NCBI GenBank assembly: GCA_964474685.1
Contig: CAYYTE010000036.1
Location: 1 to 11,958 of the forward strand
DNA length: 11,958 nucleotides
Direction of reading: 5' to 3'
Origin: UBA1737 sp964474685
GTDB lineage: Bacteria; Bacillota_I; Bacilli_A; ML615J-28; CAG-313
Part shown: positions 1 to 8,800 of the stretch, one piece after another
How positions within the stretch are numbered: the stretch's first letter is position 1
Layout: every line of letters begins with the position of its first letter
Notes under the pieces: model-generated
What the model was told of the DNA's origin: nothing
Databases searched by the model: none
Seen by the model: the letters and a program-made list of their open reading frames with translations, nothing else
Program-made: the position numbers and the translations under genes

Positions 1-161
1 TTTTTTGTTAGGAAAAACACTTAAATAAATTTACACAACATATTTTACACTATCCGAATTTTCAAGTTCATTGATTTTCTTTTTGCAAATATTTATAGTA
101 AAACAATAATATCATATATAATATATAATTGATATCGAATATAATTCAATTTGATTATTGG

Positions 162-1084
162 ATGAAATTAAATATAGATGAGTCTCATTTAAATATTTTG
201 CCTTCTAGTTTAATGCTACTGTCTTAGCCAAATATCGAATGCCGATAAAAATAGTTTTTATATTGCTTTAGGGACTCTTCTTAACGGAAATACATATATT
301 AAATTTCATAATAACTACCACTGAAACCTGTGAACTATGGAATTCAAATGTTCAGTGATCAAATTAATAAATTGTACACTTTTACAAAATTCGATGTGGT
401 TTTTTACATATTAGTAGATACAATCTAAACTAACTCGGGTTTAGGATAATGGAAAAATCGAAAAAGATTGAAATGAAAGAACATATTGCTAAGGCAAGAA
501 TGCTTCCTAATATAAATTAACTATTTTCAAAAAAATCATATAAACCAAATTATAATACAGGTTACATTAAATAATAATACTCTTTTGACTTTTTTTACTT
601 ATCGAGGAAATTTCATCAATCAGTCTATTGTACAAATTTGATTGAGTCTTTTACAAGCAATTGCAACAGAAACCTGAAGAAGAAGTGATTTCTTAGATGC
701 TGAATTACTTGATAAGTGCTTGCTAGTCTCGTATGGGGAATTTAATTAAGTATACTAAATTGAGTGCAAAATAAATTTGTTCGATTTCAGTAGATTACAG
801 GTTAAATATTGAATAAGTTAACATAATAAAATATCATCGAAAGAGAATTTACAAATAATTAATCCCTTCTTATTTTTTTAAAAAATAGGACAATAAAATA
901 TGTTAATTTTAATATTCATTAAAGACTATCTTATTTTATAATTATATTTTATAATATTTGATATAAAATTTTAGCGGTAGGCCTTTCTTATTCTAAGGGA
1001 AATATGGATAAGATTTTTTGTTTATATAATGATTTTTTTAAATTAGGAGGATTCAAATATGATGTTTCTTTTAAGTTTATATAA
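162..1084 (+). pseudogene. Possible decayed coding sequence(s), unidentified
   Basis: No intact gene is visible in the first 1.18 kb, but several short open stretches read like protein and lie in different plus-strand frames. Positions 162-227 give KLNIDESHLNILPSS and stop. Positions 214-324 give NADKNSFYIALGTLLNGNTY and stop. Positions 434-574 are open except for one TAA at 518-520, giving KIEMKEHIAKARMLPNIN and then SKKSYKPNYNTGYIK. Positions 678-749 give SDFLDAELLDKCLLVSYGEF. Positions 962-1084 give ILAVGLSYSKGNMDKIF and LGGFKYDVSFKFI. Frame changes and stops between stretches, each with balanced residues rather than the Lys/Asn/Ile/Tyr monotony of random AT-rich DNA, suggest one or more genes broken by frameshifts. 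I do not recognise the family. Chance open frames in noncoding DNA remain possible, so confidence is low. Confidence 0.3.
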
Positions 1085-1133
1085 TAATAAATTACATTTT
1101 TTTGTGAGTTTAATTAAGGATTCTAGTCCATAA
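1059..1133 (+). CDS. Possible 24-aa small protein or leader peptide
   Basis: A perfect AGGAGG at 1045-1050 sits 8 bases before ATG at 1059 (a second ATG follows directly). The frame encodes 24 residues, MMFLLSLYNN then KLHFFVSLIKDSSP, and ends in TAA at 1131-1133, about 50 bases before the secreted peptidase gene. The peptide is hydrophobic with a short basic/acidic tail. It could be a translated leader or a small membrane peptide. Against this, the AGGAGG also reads as Leu-Gly-Gly in the longer open stretch 962-1084 in another frame, so the ribosome site may be accidental. No function can be assigned. Confidence 0.25.
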   Translation: MMFLLSLYNNKLHFFVSLIKDSSP

Positions 1134-1182
1134 TAATTATAGTTTCTTCAATTTTAATTATTTTTTTGAAAGGAAGTAAATT

Positions 1183-2451
1183 ATGAATAAGCATATTAAA
1201 ACAAGTATGTTAATGGTTTTTTTATTATTAGTTGTTTTGTTAAATTTATCTAAACCGAGTTTATCGAAAAGTCATTTTTATTCTGATGCCTCTTTAGAAA
1301 CAAACTTTGATGGGTATGTTCCAGATTCATATAATATGAAAAATTCAATGGAAAATTATTTTTACCATTTAACTAATTGCCCTACATGGTATGCTGGAAA
1401 TTGTGGTTACATAGCTATGAGTATGTTGTTATCATATTGTGATTATTTTTACGATGACGGATTTATTCCTAGTGAATTCGAGAATATACCTCTTGTTCCT
1501 TCTACAACTGATTTTTCATTATCAAATTTAGAATCGCCAGGAGTAATAAAGAAAATTGGTATTCCAAACACTTTTAAATATAATGGAGAAGTTTTCCCTA
1601 TTACATATGAACAACATTTTGCTCTATTACAGTCTTATGGCTTAAATACAAATTCTACTCGTTCATTTATGTGGTATTTAAGAAATACTGCTATTGGTGT
1701 ACCAGATGTTGAAGGATTTGAATCGGAACACGCATATCAAACTACTGGTAATATTATTAAAGGAGTTTTAAATAAATATATTAATGGAAATGGATCGGAT
1801 TATCCGGCTAAAAGTCTCAATGGTGATTATATTCTATACTACTATGATTACGATTTTAATTCTCCGATTAATTCTGATAGAATTCAAGCTAGTGACCTAC
1901 ACCCAGGAACAAATATAACAAACTCAGCCTTTTTAATTTCTAAAGCAATTCAAATCATAAATGCTGGATTTCCAGTTTTAATTGGAGGCTATGTTGATGA
2001 TAGAATTGGATCAGATGGCCATGCTGCTGTAGCATATAAAAGTGTTGGAGGAAATATTATTAGTAATTTTGGTGATCAATCTACTACTAGCTTTAATTTT
2101 TTAAGCAAGTTCCCCGTTGTATCTTCAATTTATTCAATTATTCCTATAGGTATGAATAATGATTATTCGAGTGAGTCATATTATATTGATCTAAATAATA
2201 ATTTAATGCTTGATTCAACTGATGGTGCAGCTCATTATTTTGAGTTAGGATGTCATAATCATTATTATCACTATAATACGTATTCTACTCAATCCCATCA
2301 AAAAATATGTTATTGTGGTCATTCTGAACTTGCAAGGCATAATTTTGAATATTCTAGTTTTGGCAAGTTAATTTGTTCTGATTGTGGATTAATAAAAAAT
2401 GGTTTTGATGATAACAAACCAATTAATTCTATGGGAGGTCAAAATGAATAA
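1183..2451 (+). CDS. Secreted C39/papain-like cysteine peptidase with Cys/His-rich C-terminal module
   Basis: A 422-aa exported protein. Residues 1-29 form a signal peptide (Lys/His-rich start, then a Leu/Val core at 9-22). Residues 66-90 carry the hallmark of papain/C39-fold peptidases, an AGNCGYIAMSMLLSY segment with likely nucleophile Cys74. The probable catalytic His280 lies in SDGHAAVAYK and the third residue in ISNFGD (Asn295 or Asp298), the usual Cys-His-Asn/Asp order. Residues about 336-347 are Asp/Asn-rich. The tail, 357-404, has Cys357, a His cluster, Cys376-x-Cys378-Gly, His386 and Cys398-x-x-Cys401-Gly, a pattern I know from C-termini of secreted proteins of gut Bacillota; metal binding or disulfide stapling is inferred. 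The start is set by AAAGGAAG at about 1169-1175. The next gene overlaps by 8 bases. The natural substrate is unknown, and enzymatic activity is inferred from motifs only. Confidence 0.72.
   Translation: MNKHIKTSMLMVFLLLVVLLNLSKPSLSKSHFYSDASLETNFDGYVPDSYNMKNSMENYFYHLTNCPTWYAGNCGYIAMSMLLSYCDYFYDDGFIPSEFENIPLVPSTTDFSLSNLESPGVIKKIGIPNTFKYNGEVFPITYEQHFALLQSYGLNTNSTRSFMWYLRNTAIGVPDVEGFESEHAYQTTGNIIKGVLNKYINGNGSDYPAKSLNGDYILYYYDYDFNSPINSDRIQASDLHPGTNITNSAFLISKAIQIINAGFPVLIGGYVDDRIGSDGHAAVAYKSVGGNIISNFGDQSTTSFNFLSKFPVVSSIYSIIPIGMNNDYSSESYYIDLNNNLMLDSTDGAAHYFELGCHNHYYHYNTYSTQSHQKICYCGHSELARHNFEYSSFGKLICSDCGLIKNGFDDNKPINSMGGQNE
2433..2438 (+). promoter_or_regulatory. Ribosome binding site fixing the start of the leucine-rich-repeat gene
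   Basis: GGGAGG lies inside the end of the peptidase gene, 5 bases before ATG at 2444. It selects this ATG over one 45 bases upstream (2399), which lacks a ribosome site and would put 15 unrelated residues ahead of the signal sequence. The layout predicts translational coupling with the peptidase gene. Confidence 0.8.
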
Positions 2452-3247
2452 AATTATTTATTTATTAGTTGGTATTTATTTAGTTTTTAAATTGTTTAGT
2501 TGTAGTACAAATGAACAAGTAGGTTTACATTATATCTTTAAAGAAGAAGCAGAGTTTATATCTCATAAGATTAATGGAGATAGTGGATTTGGTCATTCGA
2601 GATGGAATGATGGATATTATGTTCAAAGTTATGATGGGAAAGAATCAGAAGTAACCATTCCTGATACATATGATGATGGAGTTCATGGTGTTTTGAATGT
2701 TTACCGAATTAATATGCGAGCATTTATTAATAATACTACTCTTGAAAAAGTAACACTTTCGTCTTCGATTAATTTTATTGATACGGAAGCATTTCAAGGC
2801 TGTTTTCGTTTAAAGAATATCAATTTAGATAATGTGATGTGTTTTGGAAACAATTCTTTTGCTTTTTGTTCCGGTCTAGAACAAATAAATTTAAATAATT
2901 GTATTTCTATTGGAAGTGATGCTTTTGCCTTTTGTACGGGTTTTGTTAAGCCTGAAGAAGGAGTTGAAGTTTTGATTGGAAGTAAATGTCAGACAATTGG
3001 AGAAAATGCTTTTTTTGGAGCCAAATTTAGTGGACTAAATCTTCCAACTTCAATTGTGTTAATCGGTCACTATGCATTTTCTTTGGATGTATCCTCTTTT
3101 TCTTTAAATTATCTTGGTACAACTGAAGAGTTTAATCTAATTACCAAAGGAAAGTTTTGGGCTGCCTTATATGGAGAAGACTATTATAATACAGAAAAAA
3201 CCGGGTTTAATAAAGTAACTTGTACATATGGAGTTATTGAATTTTAG
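2444..3247 (+). CDS. BspA-like leucine-rich-repeat surface protein, probable lipoprotein
   Basis: A 267-aa protein from the ATG that overlaps the peptidase stop. Residues 1-19 are a hydrophobic signal ending in KLFSC, so Cys20 is a probable lipid attachment site; Phe at -2 is unusual, leaving plain secretion possible. Residues about 55-90 resemble the lead-in of LRR_5/BspA proteins (VTIPDTYDDG). About six repeats of 20-25 residues follow from 88 to 225, with units such as IDTEAFQGC, IGSDAFAFC, IGENAFFGA and IGHYAFSL and alternating LEKVTL, LKNINL and LEQINL strands. The C-terminus, with LGTTEEFNLITKGKFW and a final VTCTYG, matches the usual end of BspA-type arrays. Such domains typically mediate binding to proteins or host surfaces. 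Being coupled to the secreted peptidase gene, it may work at the surface with it; that partnership is inferred. Confidence 0.75.
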   Translation: MNKIIYLLVGIYLVFKLFSCSTNEQVGLHYIFKEEAEFISHKINGDSGFGHSRWNDGYYVQSYDGKESEVTIPDTYDDGVHGVLNVYRINMRAFINNTTLEKVTLSSSINFIDTEAFQGCFRLKNINLDNVMCFGNNSFAFCSGLEQINLNNCISIGSDAFAFCTGFVKPEEGVEVLIGSKCQTIGENAFFGAKFSGLNLPTSIVLIGHYAFSLDVSSFSLNYLGTTEEFNLITKGKFWAALYGEDYYNTEKTGFNKVTCTYGVIEF

Positions 3248-3252
3248 GATAA

Positions 3253-3278
3253 AAAAAGGAACCATAGGGTTCCTTTTT
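3253..3278. terminator. Probable bidirectional intrinsic terminator between convergent genes
   Basis: A perfect 11-bp stem, AAAAAGGAACC (3253-3263) and GGTTCCTTTTT (3268-3278), encloses an ATAG loop. On the plus strand it ends in five T after the leucine-rich-repeat gene, which stops at 3247. On the minus strand it also ends in a run of T, just after the lipoprotein gene whose stop codon begins at 3284. The symmetry suits both convergent operons. Confidence 0.88.
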
Positions 3279-3281
3279 AAT

Positions 3282-5822
3282 TTAGTCTTCAGTTACAACT
3301 TGAGAAGCAATTAATTTTTCGATAACTGCTTTAACACTGGCTTCATTTGATGTAATTGTTACTTTTGAAAGTAAGGCTTTACAATCTTCCATTGTCTTAT
3401 TTGTAACAAGAGTGGTTTTAGTTAAATTTGTAATAGCTACATTATAGTAAGTTTTGATAGCTGAAGCAACAGCACTACTAACACTCGATGAACTCTTTGT
3501 ATACTTTGTATATTCATCGTAGGATGGTTTGTATGTTTTTTCTGTTGTACTAATATATGTTGGAGCGGTTGCTTTTGTTACTGCAAAACGATAAGCACCA
3601 TTTTTTGTAACTACTGCGTCAGTTCCTTCAAATTGACTTGCTTCAATATAGTATGTTACATCATTCTTTGTATAACGATATCCTGGGTCAAGGGTTTGAC
3701 CAGTAATTGTTCTTTCTGAATAATCAACAATCTTCTTCCAGTTTGCTTCAACAGCATCAAGTAATTGTTGTTCAGCAGAAGTAGAGTTATCATAACTAGC
3801 GCTAGTCATTACTTCACCACGGATTTGAGCAGTTTTATATTTGCCCCAAACAGGATCTTTTGTAGTAGCTAGTTTGTAATTTCTTAGAATTGATGTAATA
3901 CGTTCTGAAATAGTTGTGCCTGTTAAGACATATTTTCCTTCTACTTTTTCATTTGCTTTTGTATAAACAAGATTTACAAATTCAGCAATTAATAAAGCTT
4001 CTGAACTTGTTTCAGCAAATTCATCAACAACACCATCTAAATCAGCATCGATATAGGCATGAACACCTGAAATTGTTGCGGAGAAGAAGTCATTATAAAT
4101 CTTTTCCATCTCTGTTTGAATTAAGGAATCATCCTTAATAGCATTTCCGTTTTCATCTTTTGCATCTTTTAACCACATTGCTTTTTTGTAGTTTGCAAGA
4201 ACATCTGTATAAAGAGTTGAATCTAAATTAATGATTAACATTTTTTCATTTTCAACACCAAGATAATCACGAATGAAGTTTTCCCAACCATAAGTTGTAG
4301 GGTAACCACTTGACGCATAATCACCTTTTTCAAATGCTGTTTTGTATTCTTTTACATCGGTTGTATAATACTCGTCATATGCTTCTTGATCAAGAATTGT
4401 ATCGGTAATATAGTTATAAACAGTATTGAATGTTGAATTTCCTAGTATTACATATTGTTGAATATATAATAGAGATAATAATGAACCATAGTTGTCAAGT
4501 AGTTTTTCATACATTTTGTCTGCAGTAACTTGTGTAGTTTTACCTTCTATTGTGTATTCAAATACAACACTTGTAGATGTTTCATCGGTTGTAGCAAATG
4601 CGGTATAATCAGTAATACTTAATGCTTTATAAACTGCATCGTAACTTAATTTATATAGTTTTTCTAAGCCTTCATCATAAATCTTTAATCCAGATGTATT
4701 TCTAGCTTCTAGCATTACTTTTGCAATGTAGTTACTTGTAACTTCAGCTGTTTCCATTTCTTTTACCATTGCAGCTTTTACTGTTTCGTCTAATGTCTCA
4801 TTTTCTTCATCAGTAACAAGTTTTGTGTATGTCTTTGTACGATCGCTCTTGTTATAATAGTTATCAGATACACTTTCACGGTAGATTAGGAAATATCTTG
4901 TTCCAAATACGAGTGGAGCAAAACTATATTTGCCATCTTTTAGACTATAAGCTTTGGAAGCAATTGTAGAACTTAATGTTGATAAATCTTCATAAGTATA
5001 AGTAGTTGCTTCAGTAATAGCTTTGTTGTGTTGATGTTGATATAACGCTTTATAAGCTTCAACGATTTCTTCAGTAGTCATAGCAGTTTTATCTGCTTTT
5101 TTCCAACCAGTAACAAGTTGATTTTTCTCAGTATTGATTCCACAAGCGCTCATAGCTTGAAGTGCTTCTTTTTCTGAATCAAATTCTACTACGATTCCTT
5201 TGAAATCTTGAAAATAATTTGAATTAAATTGTGAAGTGATTTCTTTAGTTGTATAGTAGTATTCTTTCCATTTTGAATCAGTTTCTTTTAAATCTTTATT
5301 ATTTTCATCAACATCTTTATCATAATCAATAACATATTGAGCAAATGCTGCTTGAGCTTTTTTAAGACGTTTGAATTCAAGTTTGTAATAGTTTACATAA
5401 TAGTTTGGATCTTGTGAATCTGCATCTTCTGTTTTATATCCGCTTTGAATCATTTGATTCATAAAGGATGTTTTCTTTTTTGTTTTTTCTTCTTCTGTAA
5501 GAGAAGTTAAATCATTAGTACCATAGATATTCTTTTCTAATTGTTTATCAAACTCAACTTGCTCTTCTGCAGTTAAAGTGAATCCACCAAGTAAAGCTTG
5601 ATCAATTAAGGTTTGAATCGTTGTTACTCCATAACCTTGTAATAATCTATAGTAAGCTTGACTATTTTTAATTGTGTAATCCCCTACTTTAATATAAGTA
5701 GCATCCGGATTGGATAATAGTGGTCTATACTTTGGATAAGTACTTTTTTTGCAACTTGCAACAGTGAAGATACTTATAATAGCTAATAAACAAGGTAGAA
5801 TTTTTGTTAATAATCTTTTCAT
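3282..5822 (-). CDS. Large SurA/PrsA-like lipoprotein with degenerate parvulin-type domain
   Basis: An 846-aa protein, second gene of its operon. The frame opens at 5852, but AAGGAGG at 5831-5837 selects ATG 5822, which starts directly with a lipoprotein signal (MKRLLTKILP) and the lipobox VASC, Cys24. Residues about 40-170 resemble the SurA/PrsA N-terminal chaperone domain (YIKVGDYTIKNSQAYYRLL, LIDQALL). Stretches such as FDSEKEALQAMSACGINTEK (about 214-233) and YGWENFIRDYLGV (511-523) match the upstream neighbour, so the two are paralogs. Near 585-600, VHAYIDADLDGVVDE matches a parvulin first strand with His588 followed by an Asp-rich, EF-hand-like loop (Asp592, 594, 596). The last parvulin strand reads NGAYRFAV, with Arg745 where active parvulins have a GYH histidine, so isomerase activity is doubtful. 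Known PrsA is only about 300 aa. It probably acts outside the membrane in folding exported proteins; this is an inference. Confidence 0.7.
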   Translation of the reverse strand: MKRLLTKILPCLLAIISIFTVASCKKSTYPKYRPLLSNPDATYIKVGDYTIKNSQAYYRLLQGYGVTTIQTLIDQALLGGFTLTAEEQVEFDKQLEKNIYGTNDLTSLTEEEKTKKKTSFMNQMIQSGYKTEDADSQDPNYYVNYYKLEFKRLKKAQAAFAQYVIDYDKDVDENNKDLKETDSKWKEYYYTTKEITSQFNSNYFQDFKGIVVEFDSEKEALQAMSACGINTEKNQLVTGWKKADKTAMTTEEIVEAYKALYQHQHNKAITEATTYTYEDLSTLSSTIASKAYSLKDGKYSFAPLVFGTRYFLIYRESVSDNYYNKSDRTKTYTKLVTDEENETLDETVKAAMVKEMETAEVTSNYIAKVMLEARNTSGLKIYDEGLEKLYKLSYDAVYKALSITDYTAFATTDETSTSVVFEYTIEGKTTQVTADKMYEKLLDNYGSLLSLLYIQQYVILGNSTFNTVYNYITDTILDQEAYDEYYTTDVKEYKTAFEKGDYASSGYPTTYGWENFIRDYLGVENEKMLIINLDSTLYTDVLANYKKAMWLKDAKDENGNAIKDDSLIQTEMEKIYNDFFSATISGVHAYIDADLDGVVDEFAETSSEALLIAEFVNLVYTKANEKVEGKYVLTGTTISERITSILRNYKLATTKDPVWGKYKTAQIRGEVMTSASYDNSTSAEQQLLDAVEANWKKIVDYSERTITGQTLDPGYRYTKNDVTYYIEASQFEGTDAVVTKNGAYRFAVTKATAPTYISTTEKTYKPSYDEYTKYTKSSSSVSSAVASAIKTYYNVAITNLTKTTLVTNKTMEDCKALLSKVTITSNEASVKAVIEKLIASQVVTED

Positions 5823-5830
5823 TGTTTTTC

Positions 5831-5837
5831 CCTCCTT
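5831..5837 (-). promoter_or_regulatory. Ribosome binding site fixing the lipoprotein start
   Basis: AAGGAGG on the minus strand, 8 bases before ATG 5822. It overlaps the TAA stop (5836-5838) of the upstream paralog, and the genes are only 13 bases apart, so translation is probably coupled. The in-frame ATGs further upstream lie inside the previous gene and would precede the signal peptide with charged residues. Confidence 0.85.
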
Positions 5838-8800
5838 ATTCATCTTTCTCATTTGTTTTTGTAATTACTTCTAGAACAATTTTTAAGAAGTCTAAATTAC
5901 TTTCAGTTGTGAATTTAATTTTTCCATCTGTAATTAATTGGTTTGTTGCTTTAACAAGGGCTTTGCTAAGTTCTTTTGACTTTGTTAAACTTTCATAAGC
6001 AGTCTTGTACCATGCTTCTGCTCTAGTTGTAATTTCTTCATCAATGGTATATCCATCAATTCCATAAACCCAATTTTCATCAACTACTTTGTATTTTAAT
6101 AATACAGCAGTTAATTCTTTAACTGTTTTTTCAAGTTCAGCGGTATCAATTATTAATTGAGCTTCATAAGTATCAACAGCAGCACCTTTTTCTTTGTTTG
6201 TCTTAATGTTTTCTTTTGTTTTTTCAAGGGCTGTTTTTGCAGTTGTAACAGCTGTATTTGCTACATAGATATCAATATCTTGTTGAGTAACAGGATCTGT
6301 TGCGGCTGCACCACTTAGAATTGAAACCATATGGTAACCATAAGATGTTTCGAATGCATCTGTAACATAAGGTGAATCAAGAGTAGCTGTTAATAAATCA
6401 TCTGTCTTTAATAAGTTGTAAACATTTAGCATTTCATCAACAAATTCTTGAACTAAACTAGAAGAAGAAGTGTAGGATTGAGTTGCTTCAAGTGTTACGG
6501 TAATATTCTTTTGTTTGAATTTAGCAAAATAATTAAAATCATAAATAGAAGTGTTGTTTGCAACAGCTTCATTATAAAGAGTTTCATCATAAACCATATC
6601 TGCTTCATTATACATTTTAACGATTGCGGTTAATTGACTTGCAAGTGTTTGCTCGCCAGTATCCACTGCATGAGAATATAAGAAAGCACTTAATTCTTTT
6701 GCAAGAGCTCTTTGCTCTGCTGTCCAGTTGCAATCTTTACGTTCATTTGTTTCTTCATCTACTAACTCATTTGTATCTGCTTTGCCATCATAGTTGTAAT
6801 CTACACCGATTACAATGTTGTGAGCACTAACACTATAATACTTTTCAGAGTTTTCATCGATATATTTCCAATATAATTGTTTTCCACCTGCATTTTCATA
6901 TACTTCTTTAGTAAATAATTCTAATGCATTTGAATATACAGTTCCACCAAAGGAATTGGAAGCGAGTAGTTCTTCATCGGATTCAACACCGAAGTAATCT
7001 TTAATAAAGTTCTTCCAACCATATTTTGCGGGGAAGTTAGGAATAAATCCATAATAAGATAGGTAAGAATATGTAAAGTAATTAAGTTCGAAGTTCTTTC
7101 TTAAAGAAGCGATTTCTGAAGAAAGAAGAGTATTGAATGTGTATTCATCATAAACTTCTTGTGTGTATGGATTATAAACTGTATTGTATGCTTTGTTTCC
7201 AGCAACTTCATATACATTGATTAAATTCAATGCTTGTGAAACGCCATACTTGCTTTCAAGTTCTTTCCATAAATCATCAGTAGTAATTGTAAATGTAGAT
7301 TTATCATCTAATACAATTGTTGCTACCCAGTTTTTCTTAGGTTTCTTTGTAACTTTATAAGCATCATAATCTGTAACTTTTAAAGTTGTTTCATAGAAGT
7401 ATTTATAGTTGTATTCATAAATTGCTTGTAGATAAGGATCATATACTTTTAATGTATGATTGAAACGATTTTGATAAATTTGTTCATTCAAGTTATTATC
7501 TGTATATAAATCTTGTGTCTTTTTTTCTACAATTTCATTATAGATAGCTTTACCTTCATCAGTTGTTGAGAATGTATAATTGTCATCATCATCTTGAGTA
7601 TAAAGTTCCATAGGTTTTTCTTCTGTTAATTTTATTGCTAAAATAAAATAGTTACCCATAGCCACTGGTTTTACAGTATAAGACTTATAGAAAGTATTAA
7701 CGTCATCACTTAAAGTTAATTTTGTTGATGTTGCACTTAAGTACTTTGTAAGTTCTGTATTTACTGCATCACTAGTTTCCTTATCCCATTTAAATGTTGA
7801 GAATTCATTTCCAGGATTTTCTAAGAATTCATCTGTGAATTTGTAATTAAATTGAGGTTGTGCATCTGTTAAGGTTAATGTTGTATCCTTATCGTTTGCA
7901 GCATTCTTTGCAATAGTTACATCATAATTTGTTGTAATAGTAGGTGCATCTTCTGCAGTTCCATATTTAAGTACAGCTGTTAAGTTTAATTCTTCAAAAG
8001 CTGCATTTGCACCAATTGTAATTTTGTTTCCACCATCAAATGTAGCATAATCACTAGCATCCATTGTCCAAGTGATAGAAACATCTTCATAACCGGCAAC
8101 TTTTCCAACAGTAGGTAAAATTAGGTTTGTAGATAATGTATCGTTATCACTCATTAATGTGTCTAGTAAAGCTTTTACTGCATAAGCAGATTTGATTTTA
8201 GAAAATTCTCTTGTATAACTATCAGTTTTAATGATATCACCACTTTGATAATATCCCAATACTTCATTATACATTGAAACAAACTTCGCCATTACTTGTT
8301 CATTTGTTAAATAGTCACTCGCTGTAACAGTTCCTTTTGTTGCATCAAATGAGGAATTAACCCAACCTTTTGCATTGGTTGTTAATACATAGTTTGTATC
8401 TGTGTTGATTCCATAACGTTTCATCATTTCAAGAGCTGCTTTTTCTGATGAAAATGGAATGTATAAGCCAGTACAAGAACCAGTATAATTTTCATCATAA
8501 TAAGTAGCAATATCTTTATCATCAAATAAGCCAGTCTTATCATTATCGGTTCTACCTTGTTGGTATTCTTTTAGATAAGCTGTTTTTGCCCATTCATTAC
8601 GAGCATATTGCATCTTATAGTAACTTTTTACAACTACCCATGCTTTACTACATGTAGCTTTTGCAAGTTCACTTGTTTCAGTTGTAGTAGTGTTTTTCGA
8701 GTTATAAGTGTTATCGGTTGCCGCATCTGCTTTAGATAATAGGTTGTTTTGAATTAAAGTATCAATTAACGTTTCCCAAGTAGTTTGGTATGTTTTACTA

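Noticed and set aside
871..887. AT-only palindrome TATTTTTT-T-AAAAAATA as a terminator
   Set aside because: The stem has no GC pairs and no gene ends nearby; such symmetry is common in DNA this AT-rich.
932..957. Two tandem 13-base copies of TATTTTATAAT-type sequence as an origin or regulatory repeat
   Set aside because: There are only two imperfect AT-only copies with no GC content or wider pattern, so chance is the simplest explanation.
2399..2443. Upstream ATG extending the leucine-rich-repeat protein by 15 residues
   Set aside because: It lacks a ribosome site and would place non-signal residues before the signal peptide; ATG 2444 has GGGAGG at the right distance.
3914..4138. Plus-strand open frame of 74 codons inside the lipoprotein gene
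   Set aside because: It is antisense to a clear coding region, has no ribosome site, and its Leu/His/Gln-rich product is the typical mirror of an AT-rich gene.
5804..5998. Plus-strand open frame of 64 codons across the junction of the two SurA-like genes
   Set aside because: It lies antisense to both genes and their shared ribosome site, with no ribosome site or promoter of its own.
6624..6830. Plus-strand open frame of 68 codons inside the 1113-aa gene
   Set aside because: It is antisense to the parvulin-like region, is Leu/His-rich, and has no translation signals.
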